A stretch of DNA of 64,000 nt. Source: Candidatus Nitrosotenuis cloacae. GTDB lineage: Archaea > Thermoproteota > Nitrososphaeria > Nitrososphaerales > Nitrosopumilaceae. A program made the translations under genes and the position numbers. Positions within the stretch are counted from its first letter, which is position 1. Every line of letters begins with the position of its first letter. The stretch is taken from assembly GCF_026768455.1 (NCBI RefSeq), contig NZ_JAPPVQ010000015.1, forward strand, positions 62,001 through 126,000. The letters run 5' to 3'. Under the pieces are notes generated by a model. That model ran no database searches and had not been told where the DNA came from. It saw nothing but the letters and a program-made list of their open reading frames with translations. Positions 16,734 through 25,882 of this stretch are shown in pieces.

Positions 16734-17609
16734 ATGAAAACACTCCCAGTTCTATTCAAATCAGTTCCAGTACCTATGAGACAGAGAGAATACAGAGTTG
16801 GTAGAACATCCAAATGGTATACTTGGTCTCCAGAATTAAGGGTCTTTTTATCAGAATGGTGTAAAAAAGTCAGAAAAACAAGATATGTCAAACGGGTTTA
16901 TTTGTCAAATCGAAAGTATTATCACGATACATATTCTTTAAAACCAAAATTTATCAATAATACAAAACTACGCAAACAATTAGACTCAATTGCAGATTCG
17001 TTTTACAAATTAAAATATTCAAAAAATTCAATATTTTTTACAAATATGATTGATGGATCAATAACGGAGAATGGACTTCATTGTTTTTTTGCTTGTTTAC
17101 GAGAAATATTGATCAAAAAATTCAATGATCGTTTTAGTGCAATGTATTCGCCCATATACACTCGAGAAACTTATGAAAAAGACTTCCCATTACATTCAGA
17201 CATTTTTATTCCAAAAATTCTACTAATGTTATTTGTTCAAGTTCCAAAGGGAAGAACAGGTGGAACATTTCTTTTGAGTGTTGAAGATCTTAAGAAAATA
17301 TTTTCAAAGATAAAGTTACTGCCAAAGGAAAAAAGAAAACTAGTATTAAGAATCCTAAAAGAAACTAATAGAAATAACGATCGATATGACGAATTCTTCT
17401 ATATACTTCATGATGAAGATAATCCATGGAATAAAGAATTACAAAAGTTAATGAATAGAAAACGTGAATATATTAAATTAGAATCAGGTCAAGGGTATTT
17501 GATTCATGATCGCCTTTGGTTACATGGTCGTAAAAGATCTAAATCAAAAATAACAATTAAACGATTACAGAGATTTGTCTTTAATACAAAACAAACACTA
17601 GAAATATAA
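16734..17609 (+). CDS. 2-oxoglutarate/Fe(II) oxygenase-like protein (TauD/GBBH type)
   Basis: 291 aa. The iron triad is H154-x-D156 (FPLHSDIF) and H264 in DRLWLHGR, with the clade feature GGT at 176-178 and a basic pair RLQR at 277-280 suited to 2-oxoglutarate. The spacing matches TauD/gamma-butyrobetaine hydroxylase enzymes. The first 100 residues are strongly basic. Substrate unknown: an amino acid or nucleic acid modification is possible. Divergent from the 15554 gene; its stop abuts the stop of the next convergent gene. Confidence 0.65.
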   Translation: MKTLPVLFKSVPVPMRQREYRVGRTSKWYTWSPELRVFLSEWCKKVRKTRYVKRVYLSNRKYYHDTYSLKPKFINNTKLRKQLDSIADSFYKLKYSKNSIFFTNMIDGSITENGLHCFFACLREILIKKFNDRFSAMYSPIYTRETYEKDFPLHSDIFIPKILLMLFVQVPKGRTGGTFLLSVEDLKKIFSKIKLLPKEKRKLVLRILKETNRNNDRYDEFFYILHDEDNPWNKELQKLMNRKREYIKLESGQGYLIHDRLWLHGRKRSKSKITIKRLQRFVFNTKQTLEI

Positions 17610-18173
17610 TTACATTGAATTTGGTCTCATAATTATCGGTAAATCATATTTCGATACAGCAATATTGCCAAAGTTATCTTGATTGTTTTTTAACCAAGTC
17701 AATACTTCGTGCCATCTGTTATGATAATATTTTGGAGTATTTTCTATAGGTCGATTTTGTTCTAACCAATTTATTACATATTCAGCAACCTTGAACTCAT
17801 TAATGAAATACTCTGAGACTTGATCAGAGATTGCTTTATCTCGGTATAGATATGCAAGTACATCTACTGAATCTAAAAAGTTCATGGCTTTTTGAACAAT
17901 TTTGTTCTGATCTGTCTCATTTACAAGATCTTCATGTATTCGAACAACGTCTTTATTATGATTAAGAATTAGCTCGGTGGTTCTTCTAGCTGATTCTTTT
18001 TTTCTTTCTTGAGTATTATGAAATATAGTTATACCAAGACCAATTATTGCTGCTATTCCAGTTAATGACGGTCCCCAATTCGTGGATAAAATATCAAGTC
18101 CATTATTACATGATTGAATTAGACTTAAAGTAGAATTTGTTTGAAGAGACACATCTAATAATGAAAAGTTCAA
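17610..18173 (-). CDS. Single-TM protein with helical cytosolic domain
   Basis: 187 aa: one membrane segment at about residues 35-52 (SLTGIAAIIGLGITIF), then a charged, helical C-terminal domain of about 130 residues. The arrangement resembles small membrane-anchored proteins of phage and plasmid defence loci. The stop codon is adjacent to that of the convergent oxygenase gene. No family recognised. Confidence 0.65.
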   Translation of the reverse strand: MNFSLLDVSLQTNSTLSLIQSCNNGLDILSTNWGPSLTGIAAIIGLGITIFHNTQERKKESARRTTELILNHNKDVVRIHEDLVNETDQNKIVQKAMNFLDSVDVLAYLYRDKAISDQVSEYFINEFKVAEYVINWLEQNRPIENTPKYYHNRWHEVLTWLKNNQDNFGNIAVSKYDLPIIMRPNSM

Positions 18174-18237
18174 TAAATTATTTCTAATAATCTATGATTT
18201 AAGCATGATAAAAAATGTTGTTTACAGATTAGAACCA

Positions 18238-18438
18238 TTACTGAAGATTAACTGTCGTTCCTTGTAATTTCATTTTACTGTGATTAATGTCGCCAAAACC
18301 AAGTAAAGATTCACCAGATGCATTCAACAAACCTAATGAATACAATTCGTACTCCACATAAAGGATCATACAGATACTTTCGTCAGACATATTCCTAATG
18401 AGCCTCCTTACTCCTTTAGCTAGATATGAAATAAACAT
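18238..18438 (-). CDS. Possible small protein, unknown
   Basis: 66 aa, ATG start, mixed composition with a hydrophobic middle (SICMILYVEYELYSLGLL). It could be real, or chance in AT-rich DNA. No motif. The intergenic stretches on both sides (18174-18237 and 18439-18544) show nothing further. Confidence 0.35.
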   Translation of the reverse strand: MFISYLAKGVRRLIRNMSDESICMILYVEYELYSLGLLNASGESLLGFGDINHSKMKLQGTTVNLQ

Positions 18439-18544
18439 GTCCCAGATGTGCTAAAATCACATAAAAATGGGAAATTTTGAATAATTCTGATGAATAATAG
18501 TTCCAATACCTGACAGATAAATATCTAAACTCATCGATATACAC

Positions 18545-18988
18545 ATGGGTTGTTATGCAAGATGTAAAAACTGCAATTCCAATCTATACCTACAACAACA
18601 AAAAGACAGTCTAACTTTTCCTGCTACTATTACTTGTTATGCGTGTAACAACAACAGAGTCTACAATACGTATGAGGTTACACAGGAAAGACATGATTAT
18701 AATTGTCTATTTTGCAAAAAATCATTTTTCATAAAGAGATCCCCGCCAATATCGGTGTCTTGTCCTCATTGTAAATCTAATCTGTACATCAACTCTGATG
18801 GTTCATTGAATTTGTTAAGAACCGGCACTATGCCAGCAAGAGAACAAGATGCAGCGGGTGGACTTGTAGGGGGGGCTGTGATTGGTGCTCTATTTGGTCC
18901 AGCTGGAGCAATATTGGGCGGATTGTTGGGGGCAGCTTTAGGACATAGTGGTTTATCACGGGAGGCTACATATCATGACGGAATCTGA
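18545..18988 (+). CDS. Zinc-ribbon protein with C-terminal glycine zipper
   Basis: 147 aa. Four CxxC pairs at residues 7-10, 31-34, 54-57 and 73-76 predict two zinc ribbons, followed by a glycine-zipper membrane segment at 105-135 (GGLVGGAVIGALFGPAGAIL then GGLLGAALG). Glycine zippers insert into membranes and appear in pore-forming effectors. It is the first gene of a four-gene operon with the nuclease, membrane and PIN genes. The end overlaps the next gene by 14 nt. Confidence 0.75.
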   Translation: MGCYARCKNCNSNLYLQQQKDSLTFPATITCYACNNNRVYNTYEVTQERHDYNCLFCKKSFFIKRSPPISVSCPHCKSNLYINSDGSLNLLRTGTMPAREQDAAGGLVGGAVIGALFGPAGAILGGLLGAALGHSGLSREATYHDGI

Positions 18989-20018
18989 AAATCATGTAAT
19001 TCAAAAGTTGTTAGATTTCACTATACCAGAATTCTATGATTCTCTTCACATATTATTTACTAATTGCGATCTAATCCCACGACTTTTGGATGAGAATGGA
19101 GAACAAAGAATTGTTGTAATTGAGGGAGTCAATGAATTACCTGAGAATGCAAGAGAAACAGTAAATGTTGCTTTGAAGAGATGGAAAGAAAAAACACAGA
19201 TAATTCGTGAAAAGCTGGAAATTGATCAAACAGAGCTTGAAAAATGGGTAAAACGATTAATTGAATTTATACAAAATCCACAGCAGATTCCAACTTTTCT
19301 ATTAGGTAGAGAAATGATCGAAGGACTAACTGCAGATCTAATTAGTCAGTGCATTTCTAAATATCAAGTACAAAGTGATATTTTTGACAAAAGCGGAGTA
19401 ATGAGACAATTATCTAAGAAGATGGGATTGCTTGAACCATGGTCTCAGGCCAGTGTTTGTGGAAATTGTAACATATTTGAGCTACTTCTTTCATCATTAC
19501 CACAAAAACAAACAAAATGTTCTAGATGTGAACAAGATATGTCTACAGTAAGAATTTACAAATTAAACAAAGATTATGAAAAGCTCAAACTCGAGAACAG
19601 GGATTTACCCGAATTCATTCGGGCATATTTGGAAAGTAAAGTACCAAATTGTGAAATAAAGAGTTCATTTCCTCTCAAAGGGGAAGATGGTGGAGACATA
19701 GATGTTTACATACCAAAAACAAAAACAGGCATAGAGTGTAAGCTCTTTGTCAATCCTCAAGCAGAAGGCAAATATCTTCATTCATCAATTTCTGAGGTAG
19801 TCAAATCTTTTAAAAAATATGTTGAATATGAGGGAGTAAAGCGATTAATTGCCATAGTTAACTTGGATGAAAGATATCGTGAAGAAGCAGAAAAAGAAAT
19901 CAAGAGCAAATTAGCAAATGCAAAATTATCATATGATGAGCTAATCGTGGTTTGTTTTTCTGTTACAAATCTTCTTACAATATTGAGCGAAGAAATTCAA
20001 AGATTAAAGAAGATTTAG
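18975..20018 (+). CDS. PD-(D/E)XK restriction-endonuclease-like protein
   Basis: 347 aa from ATG 18975, with GGGAGGC about 10 nt upstream as ribosome site. Residues 1-130 are helical; a zinc ribbon lies at C162/C165 and C182/C185; the C-terminal third holds the nuclease core, with D241/D243 in GGDIDVYIP and E254-x-K256 in GIECKLF, then a helix with conserved basic residues. This is the layout of Mrr-like or archaeal Holliday-type nucleases. Probably cuts DNA. Second gene of the operon; the membrane gene follows with no gap. Confidence 0.75.
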   Translation: MTESENHVIQKLLDFTIPEFYDSLHILFTNCDLIPRLLDENGEQRIVVIEGVNELPENARETVNVALKRWKEKTQIIREKLEIDQTELEKWVKRLIEFIQNPQQIPTFLLGREMIEGLTADLISQCISKYQVQSDIFDKSGVMRQLSKKMGLLEPWSQASVCGNCNIFELLLSSLPQKQTKCSRCEQDMSTVRIYKLNKDYEKLKLENRDLPEFIRAYLESKVPNCEIKSSFPLKGEDGGDIDVYIPKTKTGIECKLFVNPQAEGKYLHSSISEVVKSFKKYVEYEGVKRLIAIVNLDERYREEAEKEIKSKLANAKLSYDELIVVCFSVTNLLTILSEEIQRLKKI

Positions 20019-21629
20019 ATGTCTAATCATGGATTAAAAACCCTAGTCATAGTATTGAGTTTAGCAGTTATCGGATTAACATTTGTAATTGTTAGTCAAT
20101 ATTTTACAGCAGATGAAAAAAGAGAAGGTGTCAGGCCGAGAGAAGGAATCACAGTAGTTCACAGCGATAACATTAATGTCGACATGAATTTCTATTTTGT
20201 TGCAGCAAAGGAGCCAAACAGAATTTTTGTTAGAATATCAACATCTCCAATAGCAAACACATTGCCGAGAGAGTCTATGGTGGGGATCTATTTTCCATAT
20301 CCAGTAAAGATAAACCATGACTATGATCCAAAACACGATCATGGTGACTGGGATAAACAAAGTCAAGGTTATGTGACAATGTTTGCCAAACAAATACCAT
20401 GTAAAAACTGGGATGATTGTAAATTGGTCGGTAATGACGAAATTGAATTTATTTTAGACCAAAATATGAGATTTGATTCAAAAGATGCATATCGACATGG
20501 AATAAAGATTAAGTTTGAAAATGCAGGTAACGTTGGAACTGATTTCTTCAGTCAATTTCAAAAAAACGGATCTTTGGTGTGGGGAGTTGAATCTACAGAC
20601 ATACGTACTACAACAATAATCCCAGCAAATGCACAACAAATTCACACATTGCCCATGTCTCAACCAGATGTTTTCCATAATGGAGCTAATGACTATAGCA
20701 ATACCCAGTTAGATTGGACAGTAACAAAGGATACACATAGTTTCTTTGTGGATTATGAGTTGCCTGAAGAACGTATTGCTTTCGAAGAGAAGCAGAATAT
20801 GATCACAGCACTTGGGCTTGTAATTGGAGTACTAGGTATACCCATATCAATTATTTACGGGAGAAATATGAAAGAAAGTAAGAATTCAGCACTTGTATTC
20901 AAACCGATAATTGATAAAATAGATGTTAGTAAAGATGAAAAACCCTTGTCAGAAAACATACCGACACAGATAGATGATCTCAACGAACTGTTGAGAAGAT
21001 ATGACAAATTACGTTCTGTTGCCAACAGTTCATCCTTTGATAAGAAGATGTTTAGGTTATTTAAGTTCGTTAAACGAATTGCAGAATCAAAATTATTTAA
21101 AAAAATTTCAAGAAATACGTATGACTTACCATTTGCCGCAGAACATGTTAGAAGAGAAATACGTATTACGCTCAAAAATATTTTCAATTTACATGAAATT
21201 AATTATTTGAGAACTGAAAGAAATGCTAAAGATTCCAAAAAAGCAATGGATGTAATAACAGAGTATTTGAAAGAAGTACCAAAAGTACCGTCAATATTTG
21301 CCAAGATTAAAAATAACACCTTCAACATATTGAGTGTTGTACTTAGCACATTTGTTCTAATGTTGAATGAGAATTTACCGATCGAAGTAAAAATAATCTT
21401 TGTTTTAGCTGTAATCAGTGCAGGTAGCTTCTTGATACCAATCTACTTGAATGATAAAGCCTTTACTTATTTGTCCGGGAGAAGCTTGCACAAAGAATGG
21501 ATGAGAAGGTTAGCAATAAGAGAACTTAGAGATAAAATGATTAATGAACTAATAGCACTCAACGACAAAACATATGATGAACTTGATAGAAAATTCTCCA
21601 CCAATAAAGACGAAAAATTGGAATCTTGA
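20019..21629 (+). CDS. Large membrane protein with extracytoplasmic and cytosolic domains
   Basis: 536 aa. An N-terminal membrane segment at 5-27, an external domain of about 230 residues with two Cys (CKNWDDC), a second membrane segment near 267-285, a charged cytosolic region, two more hydrophobic helices near 438-475, and a cytosolic tail. The stop of the nuclease gene is adjacent to its ATG. It could sense or anchor the nuclease and PIN proteins at the membrane. No family recognised. Confidence 0.7.
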   Translation: MSNHGLKTLVIVLSLAVIGLTFVIVSQYFTADEKREGVRPREGITVVHSDNINVDMNFYFVAAKEPNRIFVRISTSPIANTLPRESMVGIYFPYPVKINHDYDPKHDHGDWDKQSQGYVTMFAKQIPCKNWDDCKLVGNDEIEFILDQNMRFDSKDAYRHGIKIKFENAGNVGTDFFSQFQKNGSLVWGVESTDIRTTTIIPANAQQIHTLPMSQPDVFHNGANDYSNTQLDWTVTKDTHSFFVDYELPEERIAFEEKQNMITALGLVIGVLGIPISIIYGRNMKESKNSALVFKPIIDKIDVSKDEKPLSENIPTQIDDLNELLRRYDKLRSVANSSSFDKKMFRLFKFVKRIAESKLFKKISRNTYDLPFAAEHVRREIRITLKNIFNLHEINYLRTERNAKDSKKAMDVITEYLKEVPKVPSIFAKIKNNTFNILSVVLSTFVLMLNENLPIEVKIIFVLAVISAGSFLIPIYLNDKAFTYLSGRSLHKEWMRRLAIRELRDKMINELIALNDKTYDELDRKFSTNKDEKLES

Positions 21630-21635
21630 TTTCAG

Positions 21636-22595
21636 ATGGAACCAAAACGAATCTATCTTGATACAAATCAGTGGATTACTCTAGCAAGAGTAGTAAATGG
21701 ATCAGAAACAGATCCAGATCTTATCGAGGTATATCAGAAGATAAAAAAACTATCAGATAGTGAAGAAGCGATATTTCCAATTTCCTTTTTTCATTTAGAA
21801 GACATGATGATTCATAAGAATAAAGACCGTCTAGAGGGACTGATTGATTTTATGGTGACGATATCCAGAGGGTGGGTAATTCGACCATATAATTTACTAA
21901 TGTACGAAGAGATATCAAATGCAGCGTTACACAGACTAGGTAGACAGTCGTTTTATGACATAAGATCAAAAATGATAGCAAGGGGCTTGCCACATGCGAT
22001 AAGCACTGGATATGAAATTACTTGGAACAAATCTGCAAAAGTTCCTGAGAATTTTGAACAGAAGCTTAAAGAAATAACAGAAAGTCCTGAATCGACATCC
22101 AAATTATTGAAATCAAATGGCATGTCAAATCATTTTCAACAAGGAAGAAAATTGTATATTGATACTGCTAAAAAAATGGAAGAAAGTAGGACAAAAAATC
22201 TTATGCTAAAAAATGAAGAGCGATACAATGCAGCAATTGCAGATTACATCTACAACATTGTTGGAGAATTATTAGAGAAATTTCTTAGTGGAGCGACTCA
22301 GGATGTAATAGGGAAGGTTATTCCTAAAACTAAGTCTGAAATGGAAGCATTTCTAGAAGATATGCCTGCAACGAATATTGTATTCAGGCTCACATATGGA
22401 AGAGATGGATTTTATCAAAGAGAAATACAAACTAATGACATAACAGACGTCAATCATCTGTCTGGCGCTATACCTTATTGCGATATTGTGGTAATGGAAA
22501 GGATGTTTGCGAGCTTGTCTCAACAGCTTAAACTAGATAAAAAATATGGATGTACCGTACTTCGCTCATTAAAAGAGCTAAATAAGATGATTTAG
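21636..22595 (+). CDS. PIN-like endonuclease domain protein
   Basis: 319 aa. The N-terminus YLDTNQWI carries Asp9 and Asn11 of the PIN active site, with an acidic residue in FHLEDMM and Asp residues near the C-terminal end (ITDVNHL, YCDIVVMERMF), which completes the usual acidic set. PIN domains cut RNA in toxins and DNA/RNA in repair. Fourth gene of the operon, 6 nt after the membrane gene. Its frame continues after two stop codons as an open, protein-like stretch to 22763. Confidence 0.7.
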   Translation: MEPKRIYLDTNQWITLARVVNGSETDPDLIEVYQKIKKLSDSEEAIFPISFFHLEDMMIHKNKDRLEGLIDFMVTISRGWVIRPYNLLMYEEISNAALHRLGRQSFYDIRSKMIARGLPHAISTGYEITWNKSAKVPENFEQKLKEITESPESTSKLLKSNGMSNHFQQGRKLYIDTAKKMEESRTKNLMLKNEERYNAAIADYIYNIVGELLEKFLSGATQDVIGKVIPKTKSEMEAFLEDMPATNIVFRLTYGRDGFYQREIQTNDITDVNHLSGAIPYCDIVVMERMFASLSQQLKLDKKYGCTVLRSLKELNKMI

Positions 22596-22601
22596 TTCTA
22601 G

Positions 22602-22763
22602 AAACACATTCGGAAATGGGAACAACAGTTCTATGAAATCGGCATTGAGTTGAGAAACAGTTATTCACATTTTGAAAACGTACAGATATCCATGCCCAAT
22701 TCAGTAATAATTCAAAGAACGGTAGAGAAAATAAATCATCTTTTTCATCGACCGTTGAAATAA
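22602..22763 (+). pseudogene. Possible remnant of a PIN-gene C-terminal extension
   Basis: In the same frame as the PIN gene, after its TAG and a second TAG three codons on, 53 sense codons run to a TAA, reading KHIRKWEQQFYEIGIELR and so on, a helical, protein-like sequence. It may be a lost C-terminus. It may equally be chance in an AT-rich stretch. No other gene is evident in 22596-22804. Confidence 0.25.
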
Positions 22764-22804
22764 CCAAATGATAATGAACTAGAAAGTGAATGTATCTTTG
22801 GCCT

Positions 22805-23947
22805 TTAGATCTGATTGGAGTGTTTCAGTTCATTCAATCTAAGAATTGGATCCTCATAGTATATGATTATGTCTGGTGGTTCTTTTTTCTCTAAATGCCG
22901 ATATGCATCTTTTCTAATATCAGAATTACGTATATCGTAAGAAGTTGGATTATTGTCAAAAAACCAAAAATGACTAGAAGCCAAATTCAGTTCTGACATA
23001 AATCTGAAATATGTTTGAAGTAATGCTAATGGATTTTCCTTTCTAAATTTGTCAGTTATAATTTTCAGAAAATTAAACTGAATTCGAGCTACATACAACA
23101 ATATTTGCTCAGATACAACATCATCTGGAATATTTGGCCAAGTTTTGTGAGAAAGTCTGTTACCAAATCTCCATACTGCTTCTTTTGTCGGATGGACAAA
23201 TTGACTGAGAAAATTATAATGAATTTCAAGATATTCTTTTTGATTTTTTATAATAAGATTATTGAGTTCTAGATTGTCCAAAATTGATTCAAATCGCATG
23301 TAACTGTAATAGAACTGTTTTTGTATTGCAATGTGTTCACTTTTACTTTCATAAAGATAATCCGCAGCGCTGATGCTTTCCTTTTGTTCATTTAGAATGG
23401 ATGGCGAATAATGATCCGTCAACATGAAATAATAAAATGGGATAAAATCTCCGCTTCGAGTTTTGTCTTTTTCGTCAAATAGTCCTTCAAATTGATAAAC
23501 GACCCGAAACATATTCGGTTTCTTAGGTAATTCCTGAATATCGATTATTTGTTGATAACCAACATCTCCTTGTTTTTTCTTGTCTTTCCACTTTTGTACA
23601 ATTTCTTTTGTTCTTTCTTCGGCGGTCAGGCCATCCAGAGGCTGAACTGTGTACGTAGTAATTTGGCGGTATAACTTACCCTCAATCATCAACCAGAAAT
23701 ACAATAACAGTTCAAGCAGAGTTCTAATTATAACAAATGATTCTTTGAATTTTTGATTTTTAACCAATATTAGAATTGAATCCATAGTTTGGAATTCAGA
23801 CTGCAGAACGTCGAACAAATCACCATGATAGAGGTTAGCAACGCTCAGACCATGTGTGAGGTCTCTTTCAATACTTTCGCTTAGAGATACACCAGTTGAT
23901 ATCAACTCTTCTAGAAAATCGCAGATGCTTCTTTTAGTATTGTCCAT
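22805..23947 (-). CDS. Helical protein, DUF5677/HEPN-like
   Basis: 380 aa, nearly all alpha-helical. The segment FVIIRTLLELLLYFWLMIEG and a later HYNFLSQFVHPT resemble the helix pair and histidine of DUF5677-type proteins that belong to the wider HEPN group. HEPN proteins are often RNases in toxin or defence systems, but the RxxxxH motif is not certain here. The gene is convergent with the PIN operon. Confidence 0.5.
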   Translation of the reverse strand: MDNTKRSICDFLEELISTGVSLSESIERDLTHGLSVANLYHGDLFDVLQSEFQTMDSILILVKNQKFKESFVIIRTLLELLLYFWLMIEGKLYRQITTYTVQPLDGLTAEERTKEIVQKWKDKKKQGDVGYQQIIDIQELPKKPNMFRVVYQFEGLFDEKDKTRSGDFIPFYYFMLTDHYSPSILNEQKESISAADYLYESKSEHIAIQKQFYYSYMRFESILDNLELNNLIIKNQKEYLEIHYNFLSQFVHPTKEAVWRFGNRLSHKTWPNIPDDVVSEQILLYVARIQFNFLKIITDKFRKENPLALLQTYFRFMSELNLASSHFWFFDNNPTSYDIRNSDIRKDAYRHLEKKEPPDIIIYYEDPILRLNELKHSNQI

Positions 23948-23992
23948 TAGTATAGAATGCCTCTGATCCTGTTAAGTATTGTTATACAACAA

Positions 23993-24421
23993 TCACAATT
24001 TGTCAGGATTAGGATCAAATACAGTAATATTGTAACGTATGTTGATACCCAATTCAGATATCTTTTTTTGGATTCCAGATTCTTTTAATATTTCATTTAT
24101 GGCTTTAGCTTTTTCATTGAATTCCTTAGCAAGATGAGGTGGAAGATCTTCATACTTCATATTTCCTTCAGTTTGTTCGTCACCAATTTTACTTAATTGT
24201 AAAAACGCTCCTGGGATTTCTTTTACTTTCTTGTCTGTACCACTTTCATGAATTATTTGCCAACCCCATCTATATGCATATCTTCGTTCAGGAATAATTT
24301 CCGTCTGACCACATTTAGGACAATCTGGGCCTGTGTCTCTGAAAGGTGACTCTAATTCTTTAAATGCTGATGAATTTGCTGCTGGATAACCGCATGTAGC
24401 ACATACATATTTGTCTGACAA
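23993..24421 (-). CDS. Zinc-ribbon protein, unknown
   Basis: 142 aa. Two CxxC pairs (CATCGYP and CPKCGQTE) form a rubredoxin-like zinc ribbon at residues 7-40; the rest is helical and acidic. No enzyme motif. Located between two minus-strand element genes, 35 nt after the next one's stop. Confidence 0.6.
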   Translation of the reverse strand: MSDKYVCATCGYPAANSSAFKELESPFRDTGPDCPKCGQTEIIPERRYAYRWGWQIIHESGTDKKVKEIPGAFLQLSKIGDEQTEGNMKYEDLPPHLAKEFNEKAKAINEILKESGIQKKISELGINIRYNITVFDPNPDKL

Positions 24422-24455
24422 TTACTCATAATTGTTTTAGAAGTTATTATGTATT

Positions 24456-25142
24456 TTACACGGGCGGGTTTGGCAACTCGGTTAAAAGCACATTAATGTT
24501 TCCTATTATTCCATGATGTTTTGCATCATGTGGTAATGATGGCTGTGTAACATATTGATCTGTAATTTCCAATACATGTCGAATACTTTCTACATAGTGT
24601 GGCTCCAATACATCGGCTGCAAAGGTTAGCTGAAATGTAATATTTTTCAGATTCTGTTTAATAGAATCTCGTTTAAAATTTAATGTCTCTTTTTGATCAT
24701 TATCAGAAATTCGTTGTAAATTTTGTTTAATTTCGTCATATTCTTGCACCTGTGCTAAGATCTCTGGCAGGTATGATCTGATTACACTAAAGGCAAAATC
24801 CTGACGTCTATTATGAAATTCCTTCTGTTCTTCGAGAGATTTTTGTTGTGTTTCAAGCATGGTTTTGATTTGTATTGTTAATTCGTTAATCTTGCCTTGT
24901 TGTTTATTCGATACATAGTAAACCACACCCGTTATGAATACTGCAATTCCAGCTTCAATGAAAATTGCTGCCCAATTTTTGATATCGTCTGGCGTGTTCG
25001 GATCATGAGGAATGATTATCCCAACTGACATTAAAATTACTGAAATTGCAGCAAGAAAGCACATAACTATGGTTCGGTTTCTTTCATCTTTTGATTTTCT
25101 AACCATTCGATTTGAAATTGAATTTCTAGAATAAAAAGACAC
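24456..25142 (-). CDS. Two-TM membrane protein with coiled coil
   Basis: 228 aa. Two membrane segments at about 24-46 and 58-80, separated by a short external loop, then a long helical/coiled-coil cytosolic domain (residues 85-175) rich in Gln, Glu and Lys. Divergent from the gene at 25189. Function unknown; the layout is shared by membrane-bound proteins of defence and plasmid-maintenance loci. Confidence 0.65.
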   Translation of the reverse strand: MSFYSRNSISNRMVRKSKDERNRTIVMCFLAAISVILMSVGIIIPHDPNTPDDIKNWAAIFIEAGIAVFITGVVYYVSNKQQGKINELTIQIKTMLETQQKSLEEQKEFHNRRQDFAFSVIRSYLPEILAQVQEYDEIKQNLQRISDNDQKETLNFKRDSIKQNLKNITFQLTFAADVLEPHYVESIRHVLEITDQYVTQPSLPHDAKHHGIIGNINVLLTELPNPPV

Positions 25143-25188
25143 TAAAACAACTTGAAAGGTTATTTTCTACAATAGATATTAACAAATA

Positions 25189-25857
25189 ATGAGTAAGGCA
25201 TCCACCATTTCCAGCATAATTGGTGGAATATCTGGAGTAGCGCTGTTAATTTTCATTATTACTGTATACATACCACATAGTAATGAAAGACTAGCAGAAT
25301 CAACTGCAAAGCTAGAAGATGCCAGAATGAAAGTAGATGGTTTTGTAAATAGAGCAATTTTGCTATGTGCTGATCAGTCTAGTGGTGAGTGTGACAAGCT
25401 GATGATTGATTGGTATAATGAATGCCAAAAATCAGAGATGAGAGACATGCCTTCATGTCATGATGGAAGAATTAACAAATACCTGTCTCGGGAAAACTTG
25501 ATGAATAAACAAAGTTCTTCTGAATCTCACATCACGGATGAAGTATTTGATAGACCGACATTGAATCCAAATAACGATGAATATCTCAAAATGATGGATG
25601 AACGCATTCAAGCTTGTCAATTCACATATGAAGAATATCAGAAAATAGAACTAGAATCTAGCGACATAGAATGGATGAATTATGTATTAAGCAATTACAA
25701 GAAAATTGATGATTGTGCTTCCGATATTGAACATTTTGTAGGTGAATGTCAATTCAGAGAATGTAATTATGCAGAGATATCAGAATTAAGAGATAATCTA
25801 ACAGAAGCAAAAGACAACATGGAATATACTCTAACAAGTATGAGAGGATATCCTTAA
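25189..25857 (+). CDS. Membrane-anchored protein with four-cysteine external module
   Basis: 222 aa: one N-terminal membrane segment (residues 7-28), then an external domain with C60, C68, C79 and C90; the last is followed by HDGRI. The spacings C-x10-C-x10-C match the convergent neighbour at 25883, indicating homology. The C-terminal half has four further cysteines (CQFTYEEY, DDCASD, GECQFREC). Function unknown; the cysteines probably form disulfides outside the cell. Confidence 0.65.
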   Translation: MSKASTISSIIGGISGVALLIFIITVYIPHSNERLAESTAKLEDARMKVDGFVNRAILLCADQSSGECDKLMIDWYNECQKSEMRDMPSCHDGRINKYLSRENLMNKQSSSESHITDEVFDRPTLNPNNDEYLKMMDERIQACQFTYEEYQKIELESSDIEWMNYVLSNYKKIDDCASDIEHFVGECQFRECNYAEISELRDNLTEAKDNMEYTLTSMRGYP

Positions 25858-25882
25858 TTGTTAAATTAACAATAGAATGAGA

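Noticed and set aside
22528-22767. Minus-strand reading frame of 79 codons
   Set aside because: Overlaps the end of the PIN gene and has an unlikely composition; treated as a shadow.
22805-23947. HEPN toxin paired with the PIN gene
   Set aside because: The genes are convergent, 209 bp apart, and the RxxxxH motif is not certain.
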